Source: Anaspis maculata (taxonomy: Eukaryota > Arthropoda > Insecta > Coleoptera > Scraptiidae). From it: 64,000 bases of DNA. This document shows, piece after piece, positions 1 to 12,827 of the stretch (positions are counted from its first letter, which is position 1; every line of letters begins with the position of its first letter). The notes beneath the pieces were generated by a model that saw only the letters and a program-made list of their open reading frames with translations, ran no database searches and had not been told where the DNA came from. Location of the stretch: NCBI GenBank assembly GCA_949128115.1, contig OX421967.1, positions 22,398,635 to 22,462,634 on the forward strand. Direction: 5' to 3'. Both the position numbers and the translations under genes were made by a program.

Positions 1-796
1 TTTTACGAAACATATAATATTTTATGCCGGAGGAATGATAATGACACAAGGGGGCGCATGAACCGGGCTGCTGGGGAATTTCACGCGAGGAGACGAGACG
101 GTTTTATACTTATATACCTACGTCCCGTTTGCCCTGTTTTTCCGTAACGCGCCACCCGCCACACTTACGTCGTAACAATATTATCATCTACCTGCTCCCC
201 GAGATATACGTAGGTAGGAATATGAGGAAAAATATCTAGATGGCAAGAAGAAACGACTCACGTTTTTTGCGGGTCGTATTGGGGATACTCCTCGGGATCT
301 CGCAGGCGCAGGTTCTTCCGGATGTCGCTGGTCGCGTTGGCGGTCCTGCTGTGGGACAGCGAGCCGGGCAGAAGCATGGCGATTTCTGAAACAAAGCATA
401 ATTTCATCAACTCAACTCTTGAATCAGCAAAGCTTTTTGTGACAATAAAAATATCGTAAATTTGAAATCCACTGCTTGGCGCTTCTGTCATCGCCGCTGC
501 TTTTTACTATTGACAAGACTATAAGGGAGAATGTTAAGCTCCAGATCAGGCGTGATCACGCGGTCAATGGGAGGCATGGACGATTTTGCTCCCGCCAGGA
601 GGCGCTGCAGTTGGTTGGGACCTCTAGGGATTTTATCTCGCCTAGGTTGCATAAACAAGCGCGTTGTGTCAAATCGTCAAATCAATAAACGTCAAATATT
701 CAGAAATGTCACCGTGAACATAAATTGGGATTTTTGAGTCGTATCGTTGAATCGTTCATGAGGATGCCGTAGGCTCTTGCGACGAGGGTCAGGACG
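1..796. other. Unassigned DNA, no gene seen
   Basis: I see no protein family, RNA gene or repeat in this stretch. The short ORFs on both strands overlap one another and have no recognisable domains, so they look like chance ORFs. Confidence 0.5.
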
Positions 797-1432
797 CGGC
801 CCCAAACTCCGGGTAAGCTCAGTTTGACTACCGAAGAAAAAAATACATTTTTATTCACTTTTATCGTAGACCTGGGCCCGGTATGGTACTCTGGAGAGGT
901 AAATAGATGCTCTGAATAAGCCCTTCCTGCTCCATTCTACCAGACAGATGGAGACAGGAATAATCGAAAAACATTGACATTGCTGAGCTGCATGAAGGGA
1001 TCTAGATTATGTTGGTTCTATGTTGAAATTTTGAACTTGTTCATTCAAGTTATTATGTTCACAGCGTTGTGCGTAGTATACGAAAATTATACACACAAAA
1101 TACAGTTCTTTAATCAGTCAGGACAATTCACTTTATTACAATAATTCAAACCATCACTTCACAGAAAGTTTTCCACACTGCTACAAAATTTTGAAGGAAG
1201 GGCGACTCTTGTATTGGTGACACCGAAATGTCCTCCTGTTCTCGTATAGTATAGTCTAATTTCTCTCTCCATTATCCATGTGCTAGGATGAAGCAGGAGT
1301 GGCTTATTCAGAGCATCCCTTTGCCTCTTCAGTAGATACCATATGGAGCCCCTCGGGTCTATAGTAGTAAACAAAAATGAATTTTTGCCTTGGGCAGTCA
1401 AACTGAACTTACCCGAAGTTAAACGGAGCCCT
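797..1432. repeat. Inverted repeat, ~190-bp arms around a ~250-bp spacer
   Basis: The left arm (about 797-985) matches the reverse complement of the right arm (about 1230-1432). The clearest shared block is ATGCTCTGAATAAGCC at 907, found inverted near 1300; GGGTAAG-TCAGTTTGACT near 820 pairs with AGTCAAACTGAACTTACCC near 1397. Arms differ by many substitutions and small indels, so this is an old foldback or two opposed copies of one repeat. No ORF of note and no clear target duplication. Confidence 0.6.
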
Positions 1433-1711
1433 GCTTAAACATGATAGCTTGAGACCACTGTGGGTTGCATTTATCGTCTCACCGGCCGGGATTTTGTCTC
1501 GCACGAACCGCCAGACGGCCCCGCGCTGCTTCGCTCGCATTTGCCCTGCCTTTCAAACGACAAGCACCCGGTACCGGTGACACTAACACCATGCGAGTCA
1601 TGCGACGACAATAAACAATAAAGATAGGTTAGGTTATACTCTGACAAGCAATGACAACTGCAAGCTTGACCTTGGACTTGACGTTGACATGACGTTGACA
1701 TTTGGTCCCAA

Positions 1712-2094
1712 GCCTATGTCGCGCCCTCTGGAATGCGTTTGCGAGAATGCCTCCCATTAGTCTCATCCAGGTAGCCGGGGCCTGGTTCAATCCAAAAGGG
1801 AGACGGGTGAACTCAAATAGTCCCCGCTGTGGAACGGTGAAAGCAGTTATGGGGATTGCTTCCTTTGCCAATGGCACCTGCCCATAGGCCGATTTTACGT
1901 CTATCGAGGATAGATATTTCACGTCGCGAAGTTTATCCAAGATGGCGGATACGTTTGGCATGGGCGTCGGGTCTAGTGAATTTATTAACCTTGCGGTGAT
2001 CCACACAAAAACGGAAAGTTCCATCCTTCGTCGGGATTAACACAACAGGCGACGACCACGGACTATCGAAAGGCCTGACCACCCCCTTGACCAC
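1712..2094 (-). pseudogene. Ty3/Gypsy reverse transcriptase fragment (broken)
   Basis: On the minus strand this encodes the fingers and palm of a Ty3/Gypsy RT. In order one sees SPWSSPVVLIPTKDGTFRFC with the following D(H)RK, then SSIDVKSAYGQVPL (palm motif A, catalytic Asp in IDVKSAY), TAFTVPQRGLFEF, LPFGL.QAPATW and RLMGG. The first part lies in a different frame from the second; the shift falls near 1975-1985. The sequence leaves RT similarity around 1712, before the expected YxDD motif, so motif C, RNase H and integrase are missing. It cannot make an active enzyme. A hAT-type element is inserted just upstream in its reading direction (2123-3218). Family assignment is secure; the lineage is not resolved. 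Confidence 0.88.
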
Positions 2095-2122
2095 GTGTTA
2101 ATGAAGGTTGGGAACTGAAAAG

Positions 2123-3218
2123 TAGGGTTTCACGAGACCGGCCTTGGTCTTGGTCTTGGTCTTGGTCTTGGTCTCGAATTCAAGACCAAGACCAAGACCA
2201 AGACCATCATTTTATTGTCGAGACCAAGACCAAGACTTGGCCCCCAAGACCAAGACCAAGACCAAGACTTTTCAAGTCTTGGTCTCGAGTCTCGACTTTT
2301 TTTCCGTATTTTGACTAATTCAAAGAAAAAAAATCTAGCTAGATGCGAGCAACAGTATATACCATATTATGCAAGTCTGTGGTCAGGTTCATTTTTAGGA
2401 ATGTTAAATATTATGTGATTGACTTAAGAACACTGCCTCGATTAGAACTTTTACTTTTATTATTAGTTATTGCATGAAGGTATGGAAATATAACATTTAA
2501 TATATTATAATGTGTATAGTTGTGACAAAGTGCTTGATTTATGGTACCTACTAATACGGGATACTATTCCATTTGGCAGGCAACACATACCTACCCCAGG
2601 CCCTGAAGTGAAGTCATAAAAGTAAAATCTAACAAATTAGTAGGACGTATTGAATAACCAGCCCAAATAAAAATACATCGTTTTCTATATGTATACCTAC
2701 CCACAATTACAACCTGGCATAGCCTCTTTGCTTTTCTCTGTTTCCCATATAGTAGGTACTTGCGGGGGTTTTCAAAACTACTTTGTTTGAGGGTGTTTCT
2801 TAAAAATACAAAGAATCCAAAGTTTATGTATTGTGTTTTATTTAAAGAACAAACAAAAATTTTCTAATTCCATCTTAATCTTCGCTTGGAGACGCTTGGA
2901 GTTCTAGTTAAAATTCGTTCAAGGCATTGTAGCTTTGGAAATTGTTGATAAAAAATAATAATTTAGTTTGATAGGGTTCGTAATAGTCGAGGCAATAGTT
3001 TTTTAAATTATTGTTCTTGTTGTTGTATTTTTATTTTGGACTTGGGGATTGGGGAATCGAGACTCGAGACCAAGACCAAGACCTCCACGTCAAGACCAAG
3101 ACTCTTGCTGTCAAGACCAAGACCAAGACCAAGACCAAGACCAGATTTTCAGACATTTTCGAGACCAAGACCAAGACCAAGCGGGTCTTGGTCTTGGTCT
3201 TGGTCTCGTGAAACCCTA
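2123..3218. mobile_element. Non-autonomous hAT-type element with CAAGAC-hexamer ends
   Basis: The element starts TAGGGTTTCACGAGACC and ends with its exact reverse complement (3202-3218), a 17-bp terminal inverted repeat. It is flanked by perfect 8-bp direct repeats, CTGAAAAG at 2115-2122 and 3219-3226. An 8-bp duplication with a TAGGG start is the signature of the hAT superfamily. Next to each end lie runs of the hexamer GGTCTT/CAAGAC in both orientations (about 2142-2290 and 3060-3208), so the ends could form long hairpins. The middle (about 2300-3050) is AT-rich and has no transposase ORF, so movement would need enzyme from elsewhere. ORFs over the hexamer runs are low-complexity artefacts. 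Confidence 0.88.
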
Positions 3219-3226
3219 CTGAAAAG

Positions 3227-5797
3227 CATGTTGAGTTCTGATTTTCTGAATCATTTGTTGGATTCTGACAATATTCTTGGTAGAAAATGTATGCAATCGG
3301 TGTTGAAAATCTGAGTGAGTATGTCATTTTTTTCGTAGGACCCCATATATTGGACGTCGCAGATTTTCCGCCCGCTACGTAAAGCTATGTACACGGTTCA
3401 CCATAGAATGTAGGTTGTAGGTACTGTGATAGTACCCCCTTTCCCTAATTAGACGTGATACAACCCTTGTTGTGTGTATTTTTGTGCCATAGTTTCATTA
3501 CGCTTTTACTTTAATGAGTCAAATAAAATCCCAAGTCCCTCTTGATTCTCAGATCATTTTAGTTCCCTAGGTTCTATAGGAAGAGGACGATTCAAATAAA
3601 TCTTGCTAATAAACAAAGTCTTTGAATCCACACCTCCTTTATTACGAATCAATCAATAATCGCCAATCTAATTTATGCAACATTTATTATTTTATTTAAA
3701 TTAATTGTTAATTTCAGTCTCAAATCGTGCGGACTGACTGCAGCTGACAATAAGGAATTTTTCTAGTTAATTAACAATCAGTTCTGAGATTAAAAAAGAA
3801 TCCAAATTGCCTATTGAAACCCGCGCATGATCAATTCCACTCTCTAAATTAATTTCCGTTTCCGTATTCCTACTGATTTGAAAAGATAAAGATAGATAGC
3901 TAAATTTCATAACACACTTGACTTTTGATTCCTTGCATAGTTAGTTAACACCTGATTGATTTTAATCAATCCTCAAAATAATTTCAATCAACCCCTTTTG
4001 TCGTCTAGCTCATATTTATTTGTACAAAGAGAGATATCAATCATTTCACTTCGAGAGAGAATATTCTTATCAACCCATTGAGTATGGTCTCTGTCTTTCG
4101 AAATTTCAGTCATTATTTTCAATTACCGATCAAATAATTTACACAAAATATTGTAAAATTTGAGGTCTGCTCTTTGTGGAGGCATTTTGTAGAAATAAAG
4201 TTGGATAAAGTTTATAAACAAAACAATTACTTTCACCGCTGTGAACAATGATCATCATTTGATTACATGGAAGGTAGACTTGCCTTGGTGCTTTCTTCTC
4301 TTGTCACTGATGTACTACAATTGTTAATAACTAGCTTGGCACTCTCGTCAATTGATATTTGACGACAACCAATTTTCTCCTGCCAAACAGATCCGTTTGT
4401 GTTGAATGCACTGACTCCACCATCATCTCTTGTACCATTTCTTTCATACCCAATATCGCCCGTAATGCGAATTTATTCAAAAAATTTAATTCTTCTTCAA
4501 GATTTTAAGCTGGACGCCACAGTACCTACATCACGTACTACTTGCTTGCATTTGGTGCGGCACAAAAAAATGCTACGATCCGGTTTTTTCTATCAGGCCC
4601 CTATGAATGAAAGTCGCGTATTCATGACAATAAATATCATTATTTCTTGTTATCAGTGCCTGTGTGTACTGAGAGTTCTTCCCTCGCCTATAAAAAGGGT
4701 GGCAAAGGGTCGGCGACTTTCAACATGTCGCCTCCACCACGTCGCGCATAGCGCATCTCTCTGTGAATAGCTCAGCTATGTCGTGACTTCGGTCGTGACT
4801 AGATGAACTGTTTTTTTCTAGCTGGTGGTTAATGGGGGCTCAGATGGTTGAGTCTACAGGCTCTGATATAGAATACTTGTATTGCATCCTACTACAATCT
4901 TATCAAGTCTAAGGGACTGTGGTGGGACGCCTTTAAAATTATAAAATAAAGGGGAATTGAATATTTAGGAATAAATTAGAATTACGGGCGGAATTGGAAG
5001 ATTACGAAATTGCACACGGGGTGAAGTAGAGTCAGGAAGCGCATGCCGGCGCATGGGTTTGGGTGTCAGGGTTTTACACACTTGAGACGGAGGGTGGGAA
5101 ATAAGAAGCGGTCCGAAAGTAGCGACGGGGGTAGGAGGATTCGCGTGGTAGCAGTCAAGAACGGCAGATATGCGGGAAAAGAAAACTCGTATTTTTCAAG
5201 AAGAATAAATCAAGAAAAGTGCTAAAACACTGTAATTAACAGTAGTGCATTGGTGACGAAAAATGGAAACATTTGAGGCAAGTCTGACTTCTATTGTAAT
5301 CAAATGCTTATTATTGGATGAGGCTTAAGGTAATTGTTTGTTTATAAAATGATAGTAGGTTTTGTTTTGATATTTCGAATAACCATGGGTAGCGTCAACC
5401 TGATTTAGTGCCTTGAAGTTGCGGTGAGATTTTAAGTAAATTGTTTTCAGCTACCTTCAAACCACCAGGAAAATGGTGAAAGCTTCAGTGACCATTTCGA
5501 AGAGATTAAGCTTCCTACAGAGCATGATTTTGTAGACTCTATTAGCTTGAGACAAGCACTAGCAGTATTTATGCAAATCAAATCTGGGCAAAATCTCGAT
5601 CACGCGTTATTTTCCTCCATATAATAAAATATTTAACCCTTTCGCACGACAAAGAGTCTATGGGCGTAAGGTTAAGTTTCCCAAAGAGAGAACCCCTTGA
5701 GCAATGCCAAGAAAATTCAGTGTCGTTTCGAAAATACTTCAAGATAGAAAGGAACGGAACATCAATTTTGCAGGCTAATAACTAGAGGCTCACCGCG
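3227..5797. other. Unassigned AT-rich DNA, no gene seen
   Basis: No domain, RNA gene or clear repeat was found. A TATA-like CCTATAAAAAGGG lies at about 4687, but no convincing exon follows. Short ORFs (for example 4399-4770) have no recognisable features. Confidence 0.4.
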
Positions 5798-6146
5798 ACA
5801 ATGGAGTATTATACTGAAAAATTTTTTCGATTGAAATGGAAACTAGATTGAAAAATAATTGACCCGTGTTTTTTTATTTAGTCAAAACTCGTATCGTTTG
5901 GGCGCAATAAATAAATAACATCAACTAGTTCTGACGTCACAGCGAGTCGCCGCCTATACTGCCTGTGTAAATGACGTCAGAAATAGGCAGAATATAGGAA
6001 TTTTGTTTATTTATTGCGGCCAAACGATACGATCTATGGCAAAATAAAAAAATACGGGTCAGTTTTTTTTCAATATATTTAGTTTCCGATTCCATCGAAA
6101 ACAAAATAGTTTTTGAAAAGTAGTTCAAAAGTTGTACTCTATTGTA
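5798..6146. repeat. Hairpin (MITE-like) inverted-repeat element
   Basis: About 150-bp arms pair around a centre near 5965. TCGTATCGTTTGG.CGCAATAAATAAA at 5889 is mirrored by its reverse complement at about 6006-6033; TGACCCGT (5860) is mirrored near 6055; TGACGTCA motifs sit close to the centre on both sides. No ORF of substance. Whether a target duplication exists could not be decided because the outer ends are diverged. Confidence 0.65.
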
Positions 6147-8366
6147 CAACTGATTGCAGATGTGTGTGAAGTTATTCAACCTAGCGTGAAATAAAGCACC
6201 TGGATAAGGCTGTAAGTCAAACTACAGCACCAGCTGGATACAAATTCATGGAATGTCAACACTCAAATTTTATGTAAATTATTTGATCAATAATCAAAAC
6301 AATGGCTATATAATTTCGAAAAACCAAGAAAAAACTCAGTGAACAACAATCTCTCTCTCTAAGTACAATTGAATAGTGAAGATTTCTTTCCGTACAAGTG
6401 AAAATGGGCGAGAAGGTAAAAAGGGTTGAAATTAAAATTCGACGAAGGCTTAGTAAATTAAGAAAGGAATTAAAATTCTAGTGCATTAAGAAACGGGTTC
6501 GCCAAAGTTCAGAAAATTAGGAAAAATGCAAAACGGAATTGAATTGGAAGGGTTGAATTAATTAGTCGCAGAATTTTCGCGCGTAATTAGGGTGTTTTTT
6601 TCTTTCAGAAACCGAATGTAAACTTGAATAATTCCCAACGCAAGCTGATGTCAGCACGTCTGTAAATTATGAAATAAATAATCAAGGTGAACTTAATTAA
6701 ATTGGCGATGATTGCTTAATTTATGATAAAGTTGAGGTGTAGTGCCTTTGTTAATTTTTCAATATTTATTCAATCCATCCTCTTTCAAAGAACGTGAGGT
6801 TATTACTACTATAGTAGGCTTGAGGTATTAGTACGACGGGAATTAGAGGTCGGTGGGAATTTATTTAAATGACTTAGGTAAAGGTAATTAAAATCTACGG
6901 CAATGAAAAACATAACGTAGGCTCGACTAGACGTATCACAGTTGATCAATTTAATAGTCGGGAAAGGGGTATCTCACAGTTCCTACTTTCAACTAAATAG
7001 TTTCAACCCAGATATCCGATGGGGGAACTCACCCCCATTGGGACTTGTGTTGGTGGAAGGGGGGTCATCCCTTATTGTGACAGTACCATGCATCGATCAA
7101 GGTGACCATTCATCTGGACAGCCTCAAACAATCTGTTGTGGGCGACAGAAAACTTTCTGACTAGTATCCAGGAACCTATGTAAATTTTTGTTCGAGACGT
7201 CCCTTTGGGTGAGAAATGGAAATTTTGAAAGGAAGATTGGAACAGAACAAGAAATTAAAAAAATAAAAAAATAAAATTCGATATTTCCGGGAGAAACTCG
7301 AAGTTTTTTCCGAATCATCTCATTGTAAAAATCGTCAAATTAAGGCCTCATTCCGAGCTTCATCATAGCAGAGTCTGCTATCGATAAGCAGGTTTTAAAT
7401 TTTCAAGTGGAAAACTGTCGGGAGATCGGAAAAAGAAATTGTTGAAAAATGTTCAAGAACCAGTTATCTCTTGTCGAGCTTCTTGTTGAAAAAATAGTGA
7501 AAATCTGTGCACAGGATGGAAAGTTAGAAATTTGTAGTTTATCCAGAATGGAAAAATCGAAAACCGTTGGTTGGATTCAAAAAATTCTTTTCTCAAAAAC
7601 TAACTCAATCCTTTCTCCAATGAATATTTCATGGGGCTTACCGCATGTCGAAGTTTCTTTTGCGGTTTTTTTTGAAATTACGGAATGTGTAAGTTCCATT
7701 TTGAAAAAATCACCACCGAAAAATTGGAACCGCGTCGCATTTGAGAATAGGCCTACACGACGCCCAGTGCAATCCTATTTCGATATCAATTGAAATTTTT
7801 TGAGAAACGTCGATCCCCAAGCAAGAAAAAGGATCTGACTAAACTCCTGCATCAAACGCAGGTCGTCCTCGTCAAAACCCAGGTGGGCGGCCGTCTCTGG
7901 TGGTAACGGCCAAAAGAAAATTTAAAAACTCGTAACGCCTGACTAGAAAATGGTGGAAAACACGAACTGCAGTCTTAGTTTTGTTCTTATATTGTGTTGC
8001 TTCTAGCCAAATTTGGTTCCAATCCATTGGATAGATTGTGAATAATTGAATGACAAACTTTTAAACTTTGACATTTTTTAATTATTGACAAGTAAGAGTT
8101 GGAGAGATACTTCGAACTGTTCTGAATACAGCTTTGTTAGAGCTTTCAAACGACATATCGCAAGTCAAGTTCCGTGAGATAAACCATTACAAACTTATGT
8201 CATTTTTTTGATAGTGACACTTCGGTTTGACAGATGACAGCCAAAAACTAATCAGCTTATTTCACAGAAAGACCCTGTCTGTATACCAAATTTTAATTTG
8301 GTCGGGTTAACGGTTCGGCAGCTATGGTGTCAGAACGGTTTTCCTGCATCATCACACAACTTTCCC
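6147..8366. other. Unassigned DNA, no gene seen
   Basis: AT-rich sequence with short simple runs (CT repeats near 6350, A-rich tract near 7257-7277). The 114-codon ORF at 7449-7793 has no recognisable domain and is flanked by stop-rich DNA, so I do not call it. Confidence 0.4.
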
Positions 8367-8428
8367 TTCCGAGTGAGAGGACGGGTCGAGAAAGTAATTC
8401 CGAGTGAGGGGACGGGTTGAGAAAGTAA
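8367..8428. repeat. Two-unit tandem repeat, 31-bp unit
   Basis: Unit one (8367-8397) and unit two (8398-8428) both read TTCCGAGTGAG.GGACGGGT followed by .GAGAAAGTAA and differ at only two positions. Confidence 0.75.
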
Positions 8429-11400
8429 AAGCCATAAAATCCGGAAATTCGCCAGCGGGAGCAGTCGTTTATCGTTTTTATTTCTACCGGCGAAGGACAG
8501 GAGCCACAATCACCTAACAGCAAATCGTGAAACCCCTGGCGGAGCCTACACTCGTGTACTGAGCTTAAATGCACGAAGCTTGCGCCATAACGTTCCCCAG
8601 CTAGAAATGTTTTTGGCTCAAGTGACGAAGAACGAAGAGCTCGTAAATTTTAGTAACTATGATATAACTGCTGGCTACTGCAGAGCATCTTCAAAGGGAG
8701 GTTGAACCAAGATGTTGCTGAGACAGGACTAATACTACTAACTAACTACTAATCTACTCGGTAAAGTCATCAACGGCGTGGCTGGGACTGAGACTTCTTG
8801 AATTGTCCACACTCACCAAACCACGGATAATGACTGATCATTAAAGTCAGTCATAAATTGACAATTATGGAAACATACGACAACTGTCAATCTGGTATCT
8901 TCTGACACAATCAGTAGCTAAGCAGATTTTTTATCAGCACCTTCTCTGCTACTCCCTCGGAAGTTGTTGGGGCGTTGCATTCCCCGAGTGTTATGACTGT
9001 GAACTGCAATAAGTCCGGGGCGATGAGCAGCAGAAGCCGCTTTTTTGTCGTGAAATTGTTGCGCGTGCTATCTCCGGCGCTGTAGCATTATCAGGATGCT
9101 CCCGAACGACAACAATTTGCGGCCATCAATGCGGCACAAGCTTGGCGCACCTCCAGTGTGACAAAACGAGCGGAAGAGGACTTCCACCCCGCGATTATTC
9201 CCCGTCCAACCGCAATTTTTCACGACCGCGCCACCGGTTTTTTCCGCACATACTTTACACGACTTACTGTTAACGCCATAAATTAGACATTAAAAAACCG
9301 GGATAAAGGTGTAGAGTGCAGCATCCCGCGAAAAAATCGCCTCGATCACGGTAAGCCAAGCTCTCTGCAGTGTGTGTGTGTAGTAGCCGCGTCATTGTTC
9401 CGGTCGCGGCCATCTTGATAAATGATCCGCACCGGCTAATCTTGATGTATCGCGTATATAAAAAAAACAGTGTTTTCTTTCTTTGTAAAAATCCCTTTAA
9501 TGTAGGTACACCCCATCCCTTGCTTCTACTGCATCCCTCATTCTTCCCTTTCCTCTCCTGTATTTGCCATACTGAAGGTATGGGTACTCACCTAAGTACT
9601 TCAGTGCGTCGCCATCCAGCATAATGGCACCTACGTTTAATTTATTGCCTCTTACTACACCTATATTTTCTTTAGTCGCCAAAATAAGTGTCTGTGGCTG
9701 ACAGAAATGCACGACGAAATTATACGAAATTTCACAGCGTGGTTCATGATATTGTGCATGTATCAATTTTCGATCGCCTTTTGGATTAGGTATACTACAG
9801 CGCCCCTGTCATATTGGAGACTAATGCAGAATATACTGTGATAGCCCAGATCTTTTCATGATTCTGACAGTTTCATTACTTACTTTCGATATTTGACTAA
9901 TTGAAAAATACTGTTAGGTTGAAGACCTTTCGCCGTTATGGCTCGTGAAATTCTAGTGGTTGTAGACACTCGAAGTGCCGTCTCGTAGAGATGGTGATGT
10001 TCTTTGCAATGGTAGAATCATGATTGTCTGATAACGCTTATAATACCAGAATAAAAATAAGAACACTGGACACAAATTTAGATTTTGCAGGGTTTTAATT
10101 CAAACCGGTATGTTCACACTGGAGTTAGTAGTGGTAAGCTAAGTATATCCCTCGGATTATCAGACGGCCAAAGTCGTTCATGGGACAGTCAAAATACTTG
10201 ATGTCTTTTGGTACCCGTGATGGTTTCTCCCTCCAACCTACCAATCTAGAAAAACTCTTTCAGGAACTCCACCGGTATTCACAGTTAGTGTAGGTGAGTA
10301 ATGTATGTGTATTGTGTCGTGATGTGTTCGTCCGATCTCCAGCACTTGAGAACTTAAACAAAGGTTCGATAGATCACTTCGTTCGATCTGGAGCGGGCAT
10401 CTTTCCTCTTTCAGCTAAGTGTCCCTCCGTCCCTAACCAGTTGTCCCTCATCGTTCAAGATTAATGGGCCAGCGTGCTCACCCAAACATGTTTCTCTTTT
10501 ACCGGAAGACGTAAAAACCTTTTTTTCTCTTCCCAACACCGAAAACGAGCTAGACTTCAGGCGAGTGTTCTAATGTTTTCGTCCGTGATTTGCCCTAAAG
10601 CGTGAACGGTACGCGACCGCGAATGCAGGTTGGGTGTCAATACAAGTTGGTTTCCGAGAAAAGCCCTTCTAAACAGTACTGGTTCCGAAAACCCTCAGGT
10701 CGCCTTGGACATCAAAGTGTAAGACTCTCCCCTAAAAGACTCTGGATCGTTCCAGATAATCGTCGGGAAGACCTTCTAGTGAGACAGCGTGGATTAAGGT
10801 AGCCTTAAGGCTATCGCGGAACAGCAGCGAGGGACTCGCCGTCGGGTAACACACCTGTGAAGAGTTTTCTTGCAAGTGTCAGCAGTCAAGATCAGGATTC
10901 GCCTAAACAGAAAAGCGATGAGAATCTATATACGGACAGTTGTGGAAGCGGCATCTGAGAACGCGTCGAGTGTACCTAAGGTGAGTGTTGGAAGTTATAG
11001 ACCTTCACAAATTCAACCTATCGGGGACCCAAAATAGCGTCTGTGCCTGTGGCATGATACACCTAATATGCTAGGAATACAACTACATGTCACCGAGCCG
11101 CCTATCGCACACACAAAAGATTCTGCCTCTACTTCTCATTGTGCAGAACCATCGAGGATCTACTTTTGCTTCCCACTGAGCCGGATTTGATCAGTTTAAG
11201 GTGATGGCGCTCGGAGTACGCAACATAATTTAACAAATTCAGTCGGATTATGGTAGTTAAGTCGTTCTGCTCTCCAGTAGCTTTTGAGAGATTAATGAAG
11301 AAGATGCTAACAAAAAGAGTCTGTTTTTGCCACTCGTAGTGCCGAGTTATGGCAGTTCAAAGACTTGCTATTCAGATTATACAATGTATTCGTAACTTTC

Positions 11401-12278
11401 GTGAGAATGTTGGAGAAGTTTCTGACTGAAAGAACCGATTGAAGAACCGTTCGCACCATATCGATATCTATTTTCGTTGAGGCATAATTCTCCTAGTTCT
11501 ATCATTTTGAAACATGTTCAATATGGAGAACACAAGATGGCGGCGGGTCATCAATTGTCGGAAATTGGATGGATCTTGATGTGGTTCACATTGCCTGCCA
11601 ATTTCATTCCAAGGATCACTTTGAGAGAAATTCAAAATGGCGGATCAAAGATGGCGGCAAAGTGATAAAAAACCAAAAGTCAACTTGACATCCTGGATAT
11701 AATTATGTAGATACCGTATGATCAAAAACTTTCCTCCTCTAGGCAGGCTGTGGTCTGGCCAAAATCAGCCTCGTTTGCCTGCCAATGACCAAACCAAAGC
11801 CTCTGGTACTCCTCGTTCTGAAGTGAGGAAATTCTATGCTGGTCTATGGCAGTTCAAAGACCGTGCCATTCGAATTCTGCAAAGCGACACAAGACTACGG
11901 TTGTTGTTCAGCAATTTTTTTATCAGGAATGGTCCGGTTGAAACACACTTGGCTGACACCAATCAATGTGTCGCAGGCTGTCACCGCAGTGACTAGGCGA
12001 TGAGTTGGTGGTTGATTGGATAAAAAAAAACTGAACAGTTTTCTGACACCATCCAATAAGTTATCAAGGAGCTCAATTGAAATCATTTGGAAACATTTCC
12101 CCAAAAATCCAGTTCAAAGCAAAATGAAATCAGAAATTCATACTGAAGTAGGGTTTGTATCGGTGTCGACTTGAAACAGTGGCCGTGCTCACTTCGTATT
12201 GTCATAATAGTGACATAAAGGACTTGGGTAGAAGTTCCTCCCTTGAACATAAAAAGCAGGCACGTGTAGCCAAAGTAT
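8429..12278. other. Unassigned DNA, no gene seen
   Basis: No coding domain recognised. Near 11530-11660 there are three copies of the word ATGGCGG (11536, about 11636, about 11652), two of them as AAGATGGCGGC, which resembles a YY1/Pho-type site. The region otherwise holds short unrelated ORFs. Confidence 0.4.
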
Positions 12279-12399
12279 CGCCGAATCGTCCAAATCAGCA
12301 GACGCTAGGTCATTTCCGCAATGGAAAATATAATGAAGACAGAGGTTTGGCAGGATCAGCAAGGCATAGCTGCGTCACTGACCTGATTTGGGCGATTCG
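12279..12399. repeat. Short inverted repeat
   Basis: CGAATCGTCCAAATCAG at about 12282-12298 is matched by the near reverse complement CTGATTTGGGCGATTCG at 12383-12399, with about 85 bp between. The function is unknown; it may be a small MITE. Confidence 0.5.
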
Positions 12400-12827
12400 A
12401 TAAAAGAGGTTCTGAGCTTTGAACATGTAGTCAAAATATGTTTTAACCGGAAATAAATTCGGAAGTTATATAACATTTATTATGTACAATTTTACAATAT
12501 TAACAAATTATTTTACATTTTCACAATAAACTCAACTAAACAAGCCAAAAAATTTTATCTAAATATCTAAAATTAACTGTGGAAGTTGACGAAATTTGGT
12601 CGATCGATGCAGAATTTAACGTGGAATAACATACTAAAATTCCCGAGAATTCCAAGGCTTGGCTTTTTTTCTAGGACCAATAAAAAAGCGCCATCCTTGT
12701 AAATTTTCGATTTTTTCTATATAACTTGTAAACTATCACCTGTAGAACACAAAAACCGGCAAAGCAAATGTAGCCCGTTAAATTATCAAGCGATCAGTGT
12801 TGGATTCATCACTTATTGGTCAATAGT

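Noticed and set aside
3011..3327. ORFs on both strands reading repeated Thr-Lys, Arg-Pro or Leu-Val dipeptides
   Set aside because: They translate the CAAGAC hexamer array of the hAT element; not coding.
4835..4925. Possible SINE head (GGCTCAGATGGTTGA)
   Set aside because: Only an A-box-like word is present; no B box follows at a suitable distance and no tail was found.
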